From contig OZ020514.1 of the NCBI GenBank assembly GCA_963971425.1, positions 45,847,527 through 45,911,526 of the forward strand: DNA of 64,000 bases. The letters are read 5' to 3'. Of this stretch, positions 45,023 through 55,867 are shown in pieces. This DNA comes from Bryoerythrophyllum caledonicum. Its lineage: Eukaryota; Streptophyta; Bryopsida; Pottiales; Pottiaceae. The translations under genes were made by a program, and so were the position numbers. Under the pieces are notes generated by a model. That model worked only from the letters and a program-made list of their open reading frames with translations. It made no database searches and was not told the DNA's origin. Within the stretch, counting starts at the first letter, position 1. Every line of letters begins with the position of its first letter.

Positions 45023-45653
45023 GTCTCGGTCCTGAGACAGTCAAATGCAGAACTCAAAATCAAGTTCAGACCTAGTCGCTTTAGGATCAACAACTACTTC
45101 TGAAGGCATTTTTAATTCAACCATTCATGCATATCGGGACCGAGACCTACAATATCTCAAATCAAAACATTTTTAATCAACCTTTTTAAGCTAATCACTT
45201 ACCATAGAACATTTAAACTAAACTCAGAACAATGCATTCACTGCTGCGCTTGGAATCGGACTCTATCTTCACTGAATCAGCAGAATGCAGTCTCGGTCCC
45301 GAGATATTGAAATGTGGACCTATTCGGACCAAAAGAGGCATCCCTTCATACCATCATGAAATATCTCATGAAACATATTTAGTACCTTGATAAATCTCGA
45401 AGTTCATGTTCGGAGCCAAGACACTCAAATTCGGATTATAAATAAAGTGAATTAGATGTCCAGCCTGCTCGGTCAACACATATATCTGCGAACTAAATGA
45501 TAGTTACTATCCTTGGGCTATACATTTGAAGTCAAAGATTCTAATCTAGGATTACTAGCAAGTATGACTCGGTCCCGAGACTACAAGAACGACTGCAGCG
45601 CTCTCACCCTCAACACACGGCAGAGTTGACAGTACCCGGTCCGTGGAGTCCAC

Positions 45654-46625
45654 AAATGTCTCTCTTGGCACCGATATGGACAAACAAGTAACTTCACCTT
45701 CACTCATAGTTCATACAATTTCATCGTGCTAATGGCTTTATTCTACCAAGAATCAATCCCATTTGTTTAGAGATCACTCGGTCACCCGGAGATAAGGAGA
45801 GCATTTCCAACATCTCTGCACAGATGTTCGTTCTCTTTCCTGCATGAATTGTTGCCTAAACAGGTCCTCTTCCTTAATACCATCTATTCGTCATATTGGT
45901 TCTGCATTGATTTATATATGAAAGTTGCATCGATGATGAGAATATTGGGGAATCTACCGACTGCAGTGACTGACTGACCAAGGGGAATGTGCGGGTGGAT
46001 AGCCATGGCAGATGAGCTCATTCGGACGGCCAAGTGCATCGGCACGCCAGGGAAAGGCATCCTGGCAGCGGATGAGAGCACGTCCACCATCGGCGCCCGC
46101 CTGACAGGCATCAATGTAGAGAACACCGAAGCGAACCGCGAGGCGCTCCGTGAGATGCTCTTCACAGCGCCCGGCACGCACCAATTCCTCAGCGGCGTGC
46201 TCATGTTCGAGGAGACGCTGTACCAGAAGACACTCGGGGGGAAGCCAATCGTGAAGCTCTTGTAGGAAGGCGGCGTAATGACCGGCATCAAAGTGGACAC
46301 AGGCGTGGTCCAGCTCGCAAGGACAAACGGCAAGACCACGACGCCCTGGGCGCGCGCTGCAAGAAGTACAACGACGCGGGCCCGCGCATCGCCAAGTGGC
46401 GAGCGGTCCTCAAGATCGGCCACACGGAGCCTTCCGAGCTCGGGATCCAGCAGAACTCACAGGGCCTCGCGCGCTACGCGATCCTATGCCTGGTGCCCAT
46501 CGTGGAGCCGGAAGTCATCTCCGTCGGCTCGCACGACATCCGCAAGTGTCAAGGAGGTTGCTATCCACTCTTAGTCAAAGATTACGTCTCAAATGTCTCT
46601 CTCGGCACCGATATGGACAAACAAG
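45654..46625 (+). repeat. 35-bp direct repeats flanking the aldolase fragment
   Basis: 45654-45688 and 46591-46625 match at 34 of 35 positions (AAATGTCTCTCT...GGCACCGATATGGACAAACAAG-type sequence). They enclose 902 bp containing the aldolase piece. They are either two members of the palindrome array or a duplication made when the gene piece was taken up. Confidence 0.85.
46005..46549 (+). pseudogene. cytosolic fructose-bisphosphate aldolase, N-terminal half, captured fragment
   Basis: From ATG 46005: [56 protein letters not shown]. After a stop (TAG 46263-46265) and a frameshift near 46330 follow [50 protein letters not shown] and GSHDIRKC. This is class I aldolase of glycolysis, roughly residues 10-200 of about 358. 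Four residues (the QENG between AILC and LVPIVEPE in typical plant enzymes) are missing. The Schiff-base lysine region is beyond the break, so it cannot be active. The fragment is GC-rich and intron-free over its length, against AT-rich surroundings. It starts and stops inside a palindrome array and between 35-bp direct repeats, which points to capture by a transposon. Confidence 0.85.
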
Positions 46626-46752
46626 CTAAGAAAAAAATTCAGACCAGCCCTACTCAGGACTTCACATACTATCCCGATATTCTCATTGTGTACACTCCTT
46701 AATGGATCAGCTATAGCCCGTGAGCCAACAGAAGTCTCTCTTGGGGCCGAGA

Positions 46753-48169
46753 TTGTAAATCTAGACAATTCCACGTCACAAAGTCGGCTACAATGTTCCT
46801 ACCACTATCCCGTATATACCATCTCATCTAAACACAAATCTGAATCAAACCCTAAACCGCAAAACAAGTCAACAGCCTTGGGGATCTGCAAACCCTAAAC
46901 CAAAAAACTCATTCAAAGAACGCCGTAGGTTTATACGAAAGGTCCACATAAGATTTTTGGGTGTGACAGCCTACTTCTTCCCTGAAGTACTGCTCGTGAT
47001 TATCCATGCTGCCTTCGACCAGATGAACTACCTCAGGGTCGCGATCGAGTTCTCCTACGCTCTGTTGAGTCTGCGGAAATCAATGTCATGTGCTCATTAG
47101 CTATAAAGTTGACCTATAAAACGTAAGCAATGGAATGCAATCATCACTCCGTACCAAAAACCAGCCAGCAATGAAATGCACTTATTGCAAACCTGCTGCT
47201 CACTATGATGTGATGTTGAGGCACTCGAGGCTGCCCCAGGTTGAGGCTGTGTCTGCTTCAGTCCCTGTTCCAGATGCCGATGCCAATTCCAAGTCACATT
47301 CGAACACCAGTGATAAAAAAAATAGCATAAAGGAGCCGATAACATTGCCCACACGACAACGGAAGCGAATGGGTCGAAACTATTCTAACAATCCTAGATA
47401 GAAGTTAACATTACGAATGCAAAAAAAAGAACATCTTTAGGAATGCAGATAAACAACACCTCACTGCCCCCATTGTCAACCGGGTTGTCTTCCTCTGATA
47501 CTGGAAATAAAACGATGGGAGCTACCACTGAGACATCAAACGTCTTATCCCCTTTGGAACCTCTACCAGTACCCCTCGAAGAATTACCCCCTCGTCTACC
47601 CATTGTTGGCCGCAAGTTGTACGGCGTCCTTACGCTCACTCTTGATTCTAACCTTTGCCTTCTCTCAATACGCCTCTGTTTTTCTATAGTCCTCTTGACT
47701 TCTCTATCTGCTCTGGCTCTCGATCTAGTGATCATCTCTCACAATACTGAAGCAAAGAGATCCAATTTATCATTGTCAAGTCTATCATAATTAACATCAA
47801 TGCGCGATCATTATGTTCACATTCTCTTAGATATATTTATTTAATCTACAGTTTCTAAAATTATTTGCGATAGGTTGTAAGAGTTAATCGTCACTCAAAT
47901 AATTCACTATAAAAGCCGGCGCTCAAATCTAATCTAGATAATCATATCCTGCCATGTCAGATATTTGGTGGCCATAAAGTTATGACTAGTATTTTAGTAC
48001 ATTCTAATCCTTGCTAAACAGGTTGTCTAGAAATAACATAAATAAGTATTGACTAATAATTGATAAAACCAAGGTTGCCATAGATTCGGGCATTGGTGTC
48101 CACCCTAGGCGTATATAATAATCGAGCACTTATACCCATACCTTCCTCTCCTCTCCATCTCCTATTCCA
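46753..48169. other. unassigned stretch with small frames
   Basis: A short + strand frame around 47160-47400 (start of the readable part MKCTYCKPAAHYDVMLRHSR, ending RQRKRMGRNYSNNPR) has a CxxC and a basic tail and could be an accessory exon of the transposon downstream. Nothing else is recognised. Confidence 0.3.
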
Positions 48170-48625
48170 ATGGAAACTGACTCAAGTCTACCATGCGTTG
48201 CTAGTACAGGTTCTCCTAGGTCATCTCAAATAAACTGCACGTTATCCATAGATGGTTTTCATGGTCCTTTTGTTTGTATCGGAGTTTCAGACGACAACAA
48301 CATGAAGATTGCCAACCCAACTGACTGCGCAGTTACACCGGCGGACGTGGTTCACAGTCCAGATCCACGGACTCCATCGATGCAGGCGGATGAAACAACC
48401 CGGATAGATGTCAAGTCTACTCTAAAGAGTCATGTCTACTCTAGAGTAGGGGTAATAAAACCAGGCAGGTACTCAAGATCTTTATTAAGGAGTACCCCAC
48501 GTCCCAAAGGACGGAAACTCGGCTCAGCAGGATGCACTGCAGTTCATAGTTCAAACACTGACCATTGTCATAACAATGACGGTGGCAATAATGCCAAAGG
48601 TTCCCATAAGCGTGTTCATCGTTAA
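48170..48625 (+). CDS. 151-residue open frame upstream of the transposase, unknown
   Basis: ATG at 48170 to TAA at 48623-48625. The peptide is Ser/Thr-rich with a basic C-terminal half (KPGRYSRSLLRSTPRPKGRK). No domain is recognised. It lies 0.5 kb upstream of, and on the same strand as, the transposase copy C, whose first long exon begins after an acceptor at 49134. It may be an accessory protein or a 5' exon of the same transposon gene. Moderate length, and no related sequence elsewhere in the window. Confidence 0.35.
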   Translation: METDSSLPCVASTGSPRSSQINCTLSIDGFHGPFVCIGVSDDNNMKIANPTDCAVTPADVVHSPDPRTPSMQADETTRIDVKSTLKSHVYSRVGVIKPGRYSRSLLRSTPRPKGRKLGSAGCTAVHSSNTDHCHNNDGGNNAKGSHKRVHR

Positions 48626-49134
48626 TGACAATATAGCATCCGTACATTCTGATGTATGGAATTTATTATTTCAGAGCTATTATCATGCTCTCCACATTAT
48701 TTGTGGAAGCCGTCATTCATATGACCTGATTTGCTAATCTATATTATAACCATCAATGTTTAGATTATATGCCTGTACTTGGATTCTACTATTTGAAAAC
48801 AGATAAACATAACAGCTTTTGAGTGTGTATGATAGAACTACTTCTAAAGCAATCTTTATATTGGTAAAGTATCTTTAAGAGAAATATCGATTTCTTACAT
48901 ATCTCGGGCTTACATCTAAAATTGTTCATTGGCAGTCGTCTTTCAGCTTAATCTGCAGGACTCTCTATTTACTTCTTCCATTCCTCTTTTTGTGATATAG
49001 AATAACCAGTTTACACTGTAATTCCTTCCCTGTTATATATTCATGTCATTTCAATGTTCAGTGTACTTGTTGGGTCAAACTGCTCTTCAAGTCCTTCACT
49101 AGATGCGAATTGAATTAAGTGGTTGAACGTTTCA

Positions 49135-52100
49135 GTGTGGAATACTATGGCCCTTGTTCGTACTGATCATCATTCTATTCCGGTCCTTTTTCCATTAGGT
49201 GAAGACGGTCATGCCTCAGTCACTTGTACATTACTAAGTTTGAGGTTTCAGTTTCGTGCGGACACTATCTTTGTCGAAGAAGTTTTTGACGATCAAACCG
49301 GTCTACTTTCACATGCAGTTGGTCAGACAAGAGGAGAGAATGATGTCGGTTCGTTCTGGTTGCTCAAGCCCGGAAAATATCTTGTATATGGAGTCTCAGA
49401 GTCTGTGTTAGATGGTTCGACTGAACTTGTAACACCTAGGGAGTCGTCCACTGTTAGCATTGAGAGACTAGTGCTGTCTAGGGTCAAAATTGAGCCCGGT
49501 CTAGAAACAATTTATGAGTTCAGTGATGATTCCGACAGTGAGGTTGATATTCTAAGATCAGAGAGAAAAGTCCAAGCTGCGTTGTCTCCACAAGTAGTTT
49601 GGAAGGAAACAACTCCTCCACTGAGTCCGTCTCGTCATCCTTGTCAGTCCGAGGTTGTGGCAAGTCCTGTTGTCAGTATCATTCATTCTTTGATGCGCCT
49701 TGGAGCTCGTAAACGTTCCAAAAGTGTGTTCTCTCGAATTAACTTTGATGCAATCAAACTCCAGCAGGTTGATTACCTCCCCCCTCGTTACGATGGGGAT
49801 GTTATCTTCGAATTTCCACCTTTAGGTGACCATGGCCAGAACACAAAGGCCAAGCAGCTTTGTGGAATAGATAGACGGTACGATGGCCATGCTTGGTCTC
49901 GCACAATTACATCCAATATTCAAAATGATCTGAATCTTTTGTTTCGTACATCCTCTTGTTTAGTCCACCTCCGTTGCGACAACCGTGACTGTGAGTATCT
50001 TCAGCGAGACCACTCAACTTCCGAAGTGAATGAAACAGAGTAGGAAGGATTGTCTGAGAAGGTGTTTGAGGAGGGGTCCAAGCCTCCCACTAGTTCGACA
50101 GTTGTTTGGAAATCCTGTAACGTCCCTCCCACTTGTGTTGTTGTCTGCCCTGCTAAGATCTACTATGTTACTTCCTCACCTCACAATACGAGGGCTTGTG
50201 TGCACTTGGGATCTCACGACCATCCCGTCAAGTCAGGTGATCATCGGGACTTCATCGAACTGACAGACAACTTGATTGAGGAGCAAGTCGAACGCACCCC
50301 ATCAGCCACTTGCTCGGCTATTGTGCTTGAAACTGCTAAGGATGTACTAGGCCCACTCCTCCTTGCTAAAGAAGGAGAACCACAGAAGATCTTGGAGGTT
50401 GACGAGCTGCAAGGTATTTTCGATCGATGTAAGCAACTCACCTCGCCCAACATTCGTAACGCAGTCACCACGTTCAGGACTATCTGTCGCTTTGGAGTCA
50501 TGGAGAATATTACCAAGTTACGCGGTGCTAGCAATTGGAAGTTCGTGCAGCAGAATAAGTTTCTAGGGCAAGGGGCGGACATGGACAAGGTCTTTGTCTT
50601 CAAGATGTCTGAAGTTGGACCGGGCAGTAAAGTCGACCTAGTGAAACGAATGCAAACTGGTGGTGACTTGGAGAACTCTTGGATAATGTTTGACCATGTC
50701 AAACGGGTCAGGTCGTGGACGACAATGGCTTGCCATGTGTACGATTCCACATATTGCCGTATCATGACAATTGCAGTATGCGACATGCAGTCTGAAGATG
50801 TTGCAGTCCAATCAATCTTATGGAAGAACCTCAACGCCCTCATGGCTGCGTATGGAGTAGACAATGTCAATTTCAAAGGTTTCATGGCCGACAGTGCACA
50901 AGCCAACTGGAATGCGGTTTGAATCATATACGGAAGTGGAGATGTGTCTAAAAAGATGGTGGATAGAGAAAGGACTTGTCTTTTCCATTGGACGCAGTCC
51001 TTGGAGAAACATACCAAGGCCGATATCCGTCAAGACCTGCAATCTCAGCATCGAAGACTATGCCAACAGTACAAGAATGCAAAATCGATGGCGGAGGCCG
51101 AGACGAAGTATCTGGCAATTCGGGCATGGTGGATGTCATCTGGTGCTGCAACTGAACAAGCACTACCTTGATTGGAGCTCTGGCTCACCTTCTGGCATTT
51201 CCGTTACCGCCACTAGGGTGGATTTATGGAATTGGTAAGTCTGGGTTTCCCTCTATATTTCCTCTATAGTTCATTCTGTATAGTACAACTACATTAATTC
51301 CACCATTATTCTAATATGGGAGTGTATTCATATTGCAGGATCTCAATGAAGACGAACTAGCGGAAATGCCGTCCTGTAACCTTGCTGAATCTATTCATAA
51401 CAAGTGGAAGCAGCAATCTGGCGATAGAGGCAGCGACCTATATGTGGCAACAGTCGATGACTTCGTGCGTGCTTTCATGCAGTGCTCAGAATATTACCAA
51501 TTCCTAAAGGGAGAGAACCCTGGTACTCGACCGTCGAGGGAGCAATTGAAGCTGAGGAGTGCTCAGAGGTTAGCCACAAAAACATGAAACTCCAAACGGC
51601 TTCATGAGGCCATCTTGAAGATGCTTGGCGGTGACGAGTGGTGCACCAAGACTCCCCACCTCGAAGGGGAAGAGGTTTTTGTTTCTCTGAAGCGTAAACC
51701 AGATACTGCTTTTAGTGACAAACGTGAATCTCACAAGCCAGATAAGATCAGTTTATCCCGACCACGCTTCCAAACCAGATCTGCCCGACTGAACGACTCT
51801 CCACCTCCTGTGATAACTCCTGATTCTCCCACAACTACAGATGACGAGCAGCCGCAACTTCCATCAGACGACGCTCCGCAGCAGCTCGATCGGTACCACG
51901 TCACCGCAGTTGAGGAGACAGCATGCAACCCTGCCCAGTGGCACATCGCACGTCTGCCTAAGACATCTGCAAAGGCTTGCTTTGCTCTACAAGCAATCAC
52001 CAAGAAGAAGTGCGTTGCTCGGATTGTACAAGACGGGAAGAGCACCGCTGCACCTACCTACTCGGGCCTCATGAAGAACTATCGGAAGAATAGGACCGAC

Positions 52101-52772
52101 CCCATGGACTTCTTTTGCAACGATGATATTGTGAGATGCGTCAAGGGCACAAGGAGGAAGTGGGTTCTCTTAGTGCCGAGCGTTCCAGAGGTATGGCCGA
52201 TTAAGTTGGGGACCAACTTAACCTGCAAAGAGATCCTCTCTGTAGAAAACGCAGGCTTTAGACTGCCCCAATAGAAGGAGATGACACCTACAAGACTTTT
52301 TCAGGACCACCCGTTGCCTGTGGACTTAGCAAGCTACAGGACTCCAGCATATCCGAATGAGTTTCCCACCCGGCGTTCAGGGAAGTTGATTCAGCGCAAC
52401 AAGAAGGCCCCGTCAACAAAGCACGCCAATAATTGTACCTCAGCCCTATCACTAAAAGGCAGAGTGCGCAAATTGTGCATGCTTCCAGCACCTGCCTTAA
52501 GATGCATTGTCTCATTGGATTTCGGCACGCCCCCAAAGGTACAGCAATACTACTTGACAATTTCGCAGCTGCCAGCATGTAGTTGTCCTAACTTCAAGGA
52601 GATGGCGACTAAAGCAATTGGAAAATGGGGTCAATGGGCCAACTGTAAGCATTTGTACTATTTGTTTACTGTATTGTGTGGTTTGGACTCAGAATCAGAT
52701 ACTACTCGTTTTAGCTTCAACGAAGTGAATAGAGTTTTGAAGGGTGGTTTACTGAAGTACCTTCACTCTTAG
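49135..52772 (+). pseudogene. Mutator-like SWIM transposase, copy C (nearly intact)
   Basis: The first exon starts after the acceptor TTTCAG at 49134 and stays in one frame to about 51170; the second starts after CAG at 51338 and runs in one frame to TAG 52770-52772, joined by an intron with donor GTAAGT at about 51236. Order of parts: acidic N-terminal part (49135-49900); Cys/His region (LVHLRCDNRDCEYLQ, CPAKIYYVT, ACVHLGSHDHP; 49960-50230) like the WRKY/FLYWCH-type fingers of MULEs; catalytic core (NSWIMFDHVKR, FMADSAQANWNAV, RTCLFHWTQSLEKH; 50660-51010); CNLAESIHNKWKQQSG near 51380; and a SWIM finger (ACSCPNF then WANCKHLYYLF) at 52570-52670. In-frame stops are few: TAG 50041-50043, TGA 50920-50922, TGA 51169-51171 (with a possible slip), TGA 51585-51587 and TAG 52272-52274. 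It is the youngest of the three copies. Confidence 0.75.
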
Positions 52773-52929
52773 AGTTTTTTGTTTCTTCAGAGAAACATTT
52801 GTATGGAGGATTTGTTATAATCATGATGTAGTGAGACTAAAAGGGCCACTACAAGATATTTGACTCACCACATGTATTTCACTGTTCCAAAGTTGCTCAA
52901 TGACCTTTTAGAATACGTATAATTCTCAT

Positions 52930-53180
52930 TATACTGAAACAATTCGTCTTTGACTTGAGACAGTAAGTTATTTATTACTGATACAATAAGTCTCAATTTA
53001 CTAAAATAGTAAGACCCATTCACTGAAACAGTAAGTGATATCATATAATTAATACAATATGCCTCATCTTAGTGATACAGTTAATTTCATTTTAAAGTAT
53101 ACGAAATGCTCATTTGACTAAAATTATATGTTATCCCAACTCTAATACAATGAAAATCCATTTACTGATCTAGAATGTTT
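52930..53180. repeat. subterminal-like array of ACTGAAACAGTAAG units
   Basis: About ten loosely similar units of roughly 22 bp follow the transposase stop: ACTGAAACAATTCG, ACTTGAGACAGTAAGT, ACTGATACAATAAG, ACTAAAATAGTAAG, ACTGAAACAGTAAGT and so on. Arrays of this kind are typical next to the ends of plant DNA transposons. Confidence 0.65.
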
Positions 53181-53556
53181 CTAAATCACTAGACCCTAGG
53201 TAGTATTCAAATTTTTCACGGCCGTAGGCCCTCATTGTACACGATCATAATTCCAAATGTTCAATTTACCAGATTTACCAGATTTTTCACTGATATATTT
53301 ATATTTTTTTCTGTACCAGAACCCTTAATTGTCCACAGTCATAGGTCCCAATATTTACTAAGTTTAGAAAAAAAAATTACAAAAAATACGGTTAGTCCAA
53401 AAATATCCTAAGCTTACTACTTAAAGTTACATTTTAATCAAAATATCTCAGAACTTACCGCTCACCGCTCTATGCTCGCAAAATAGCTTCGTCCGGTTTG
53501 CGGCCATCAAACACACGCAATGCCTTCAAAACATCCCCAGTCATGTGCACGTAATT

Positions 53557-54843
53557 CTAACATCGTTGCCTAAAGGCCACATCTTCGATGGTGAGCACCA
53601 CATTACGCGCTGCGGTTGTTGCTTGCTCTCCATTTTGTTTATTCCGTAGGGTTGCAAAGTAGTTTACAACACGGAGGTGGTCTTTCAAGTGCTCCAACAC
53701 TCCTTTGAGTCTCACCAATCGATCCAACATAAGGAAATTACAAGCAAAGCGGGTTTCAGTGGGCACTACAATATGCAGGTTTGGACTCAACTCACGAAGT
53801 ATCCCCATTGTCGAATGATGGTTTCTAATATATTGGCACAATTTCTTTGCCCTCTCTATTAAATCTTTAAATTCTTGGACCTTCGCCCAATCTTCCAACA
53901 TGCAATCCAATGCATGTGCCATGCACCACTGCTTGTGAATGTGCGGGTTTGTGAAAATAATATCATCCATTGCTCCAAGCATGTTGGGAGCATTGTCTGT
54001 ACAAATTTGTGTCACATTCTTGGAACCCACCTTCTCAATGTAAACTTTCACTTAGTCAGCTATGTACCGCATGGACTTCTTCTCACCACTAGTGTCTATG
54101 CTCCCCAAGAATACGTCACCAATGGGGGACGACATCATTAAATTCATGAGGGGTCTCAGGTGGACATCATCCCAACCATCCATGCATATCGACACCCCAT
54201 AATTCTTGATTGCAAAACCAACTTGGGCTTCAATCTCTTTCTCAATTTGCAACCTCTTAGGTTCAATCAATCTAGTCCTCAACTAGTGATAGGTAGGAGG
54301 AGTATACTCTAACTTTGCCACGGATGTTGCCCTCACTGCATCGATGAACGCTTGATTTCGTGCCACATTAGAAGGCACATTCACCTGATAGAAAAAAGTC
54401 GCCCACTTCTCATCAAGTTCCTTCCTCTTTGCAATGTTAAAAGCATCAAGCATCCATTGTTGATGTAGTTGCCCAGATCTAGTGGAATTCGAGGCGGTAA
54501 GACCACCCGACACATGTTCGCGGTCGTTTCCTTCAGAGAGATTAGGCACTCCTTCCCGAGGCCTACTTGTTACCCCACCCGCCACATTATTTTGAGCATT
54601 GGATTGGCTTGAAGTGTCAATAGTTGGTGCCCTTGATGGACCACTCGGACCTGAATCTCCGCCATACATGTCCCCGCCCGTCATTTGTTGCGGAACAATG
54701 TTTCCACAATTGGCAAATCGACTTTGTATATAGGGAGGTAGGCTACGACAAATCGACCTCTTTAACTTGGCGCCATATCCAAAGTGAGCGAACACACGCT
54801 CACGTTTGTAGCTAAAAGTATAGTTACAGAAAACACAACTCAC
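53557..54843 (-). pseudogene. hAT-family transposase with DUF659 domain (two in-frame stops)
   Basis: One minus-strand frame of about 429 codons, interrupted only by stops at 54283-54285 and 54052-54054. It starts with a BED-type zinc-finger-like part (MSCVFCNYTFSYKRERVFAH), followed by a Ser/Gly-rich linker. Then comes a helical segment (LDAFNIAKRKELDEKWATFF) and the DUF659 core: GVSICMDGWDDVHLRPLMNL, IYADxVKVYIEKVGSKNVTQ-like text, CTDNAPNMLGAMDDI, and WCMAHALDCMLEDWAK. This is the first two thirds of a plant hAT transposase of the DUF659 type. The C-terminal dimerisation domain is not seen to the left of 53557. hAT enzymes cut and paste elements with 8-bp target duplications. No TIRs were identified by eye. 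Confidence 0.82.
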
Positions 54844-55209
54844 TTTGCCCCCGTTGTCACCAAAATTGTACCAAGGATCTCATTCTTTTGTTTGCTTCCT
54901 TTGACATCCCATTGCATTCACGGCTTATGCCAAATAATGTGCAAGTCCCGTCTAAGCCAAAATACGGGGCTAGTTATAGTATAGAATCGGGTGAAAATAT
55001 GAGGTCTGATAGCGCTGGTGCACTGCTTGAACCAATTTTTACATCACCTCAGCCGCACACATGTGTGGCCTGCCACCCAAGTAGACTCGCAAGGAGCTCA
55101 AAGTGAATTGAGGTCCAAGGGATAGAGGCCAAGATGACAAGCGTGCAGACAATCGGCCCTACCCGAACCTTTTATACACGAGCCAAGAACGGGTGGGACC
55201 TAACGTGCC

Positions 55210-55295
55210 AACGGCGGGCACGTCTCCGCCTCCACCAGGGCAGGGCGGAGACGTCCCCGCCTGTACCCGGGCAGGGGCGGGGACGTCTCCCCAAC
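55210..55295. repeat. GC-rich GACGTC-centred tandem repeat
   Basis: CGTC cores at 55221, 55252 and 55284 (period 31-32 bp), each in a CCGCC...GGGCAGGG...GGGGACGTCTCC setting. It is a sharp GC island upstream of the hAT transposase gene. It could be that element's subterminal or promoter repeat. Confidence 0.65.
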
Positions 55296-55867
55296 CCCGG
55301 AGAAGGAGGCCTTTGGGGCATTTTGGGCGCTCAGGGACTCCTCTTCTCAATAAGGTGGGTGGAGGTTTTAATATTGGGTGCCTTATTTTTGGTTCCGACA
55401 AGATTGCCACACACTTAAAATAAGAAGCAAATTATGTCTTCAAAGGTAGGCTAAATGGTAAGTACTACTTTTGTACTTTAACGGCATGCTCTCCAATAAT
55501 GAACACCTTTATTTGCTCCCTTTTAGATCAAGTAGTGAATAGCATGGGAGCTATGCAAGTCCCCATCCATAACGGGTAGTATAAGCCTTGAGTAGAATGT
55601 AATGTCCAAGTTCTCTAAATAAATAATTTAAACACAATTTCCCCACAAAAGAAAAGGAATGTACCACATAACGGATATTTAACTAAATAGGGACAAAACA
55701 AAGTCCTGAAATAAAAACGAGTAAAAAACAAGTCACTGAGAAAAAACTCAGTGGGCGGGCAGCAGAGGCCAAAAGTAATAAAGCAAGAAAAACTCAATCG
55801 ACAAATCCGATGTTCCAAAATAATATATACCAGTTGCAGAAAAGAGACATTTATTGATCAGAACAAA
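55296..55867. other. no gene recognised
   Basis: Spacer between the hAT region and the FCP1-like tandem. Only short frames without domains. Confidence 0.45.

Larger units (their letters stand above)
45023..46752. repeat. dispersed palindrome array TCTCGGTCCCGAGA
   Basis: Copies at 45023-45038 (GTCTCGGTCCTGAGAC), 45133-45146, 45291-45304 (perfect TCTCGGTCCCGAGA), about 45409-45425 (diverged), 45566-45581 (GACTCGGTCCCGAGAC), 45658-45674, 46595-46611 and 46733-46752. Many are followed by a similar tail (ATATTGAAATG, ACAGTCAAATG, ACACTCAAATT). The cluster surrounds the aldolase fragment and looks like subterminal repeats of a transposon. I cannot tell whether it belongs to the transposase at 49-53 kb. 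Confidence 0.75.

Noticed and set aside
50241-51017. A 258-codon minus-strand frame.
   Set aside because: It is the antisense shadow of transposase copy C; the + strand translation has clear MULE and SWIM motifs.
49135-54843. All stops in transposase copy C and the hAT gene can be explained by C-to-T changes (CGA, CAG, CAA to stops), suggesting methylation-driven decay.
   Set aside because: Every stop codon can be derived from a C-starting codon by one C-to-T change, so the pattern is uninformative without an intact relative for comparison.
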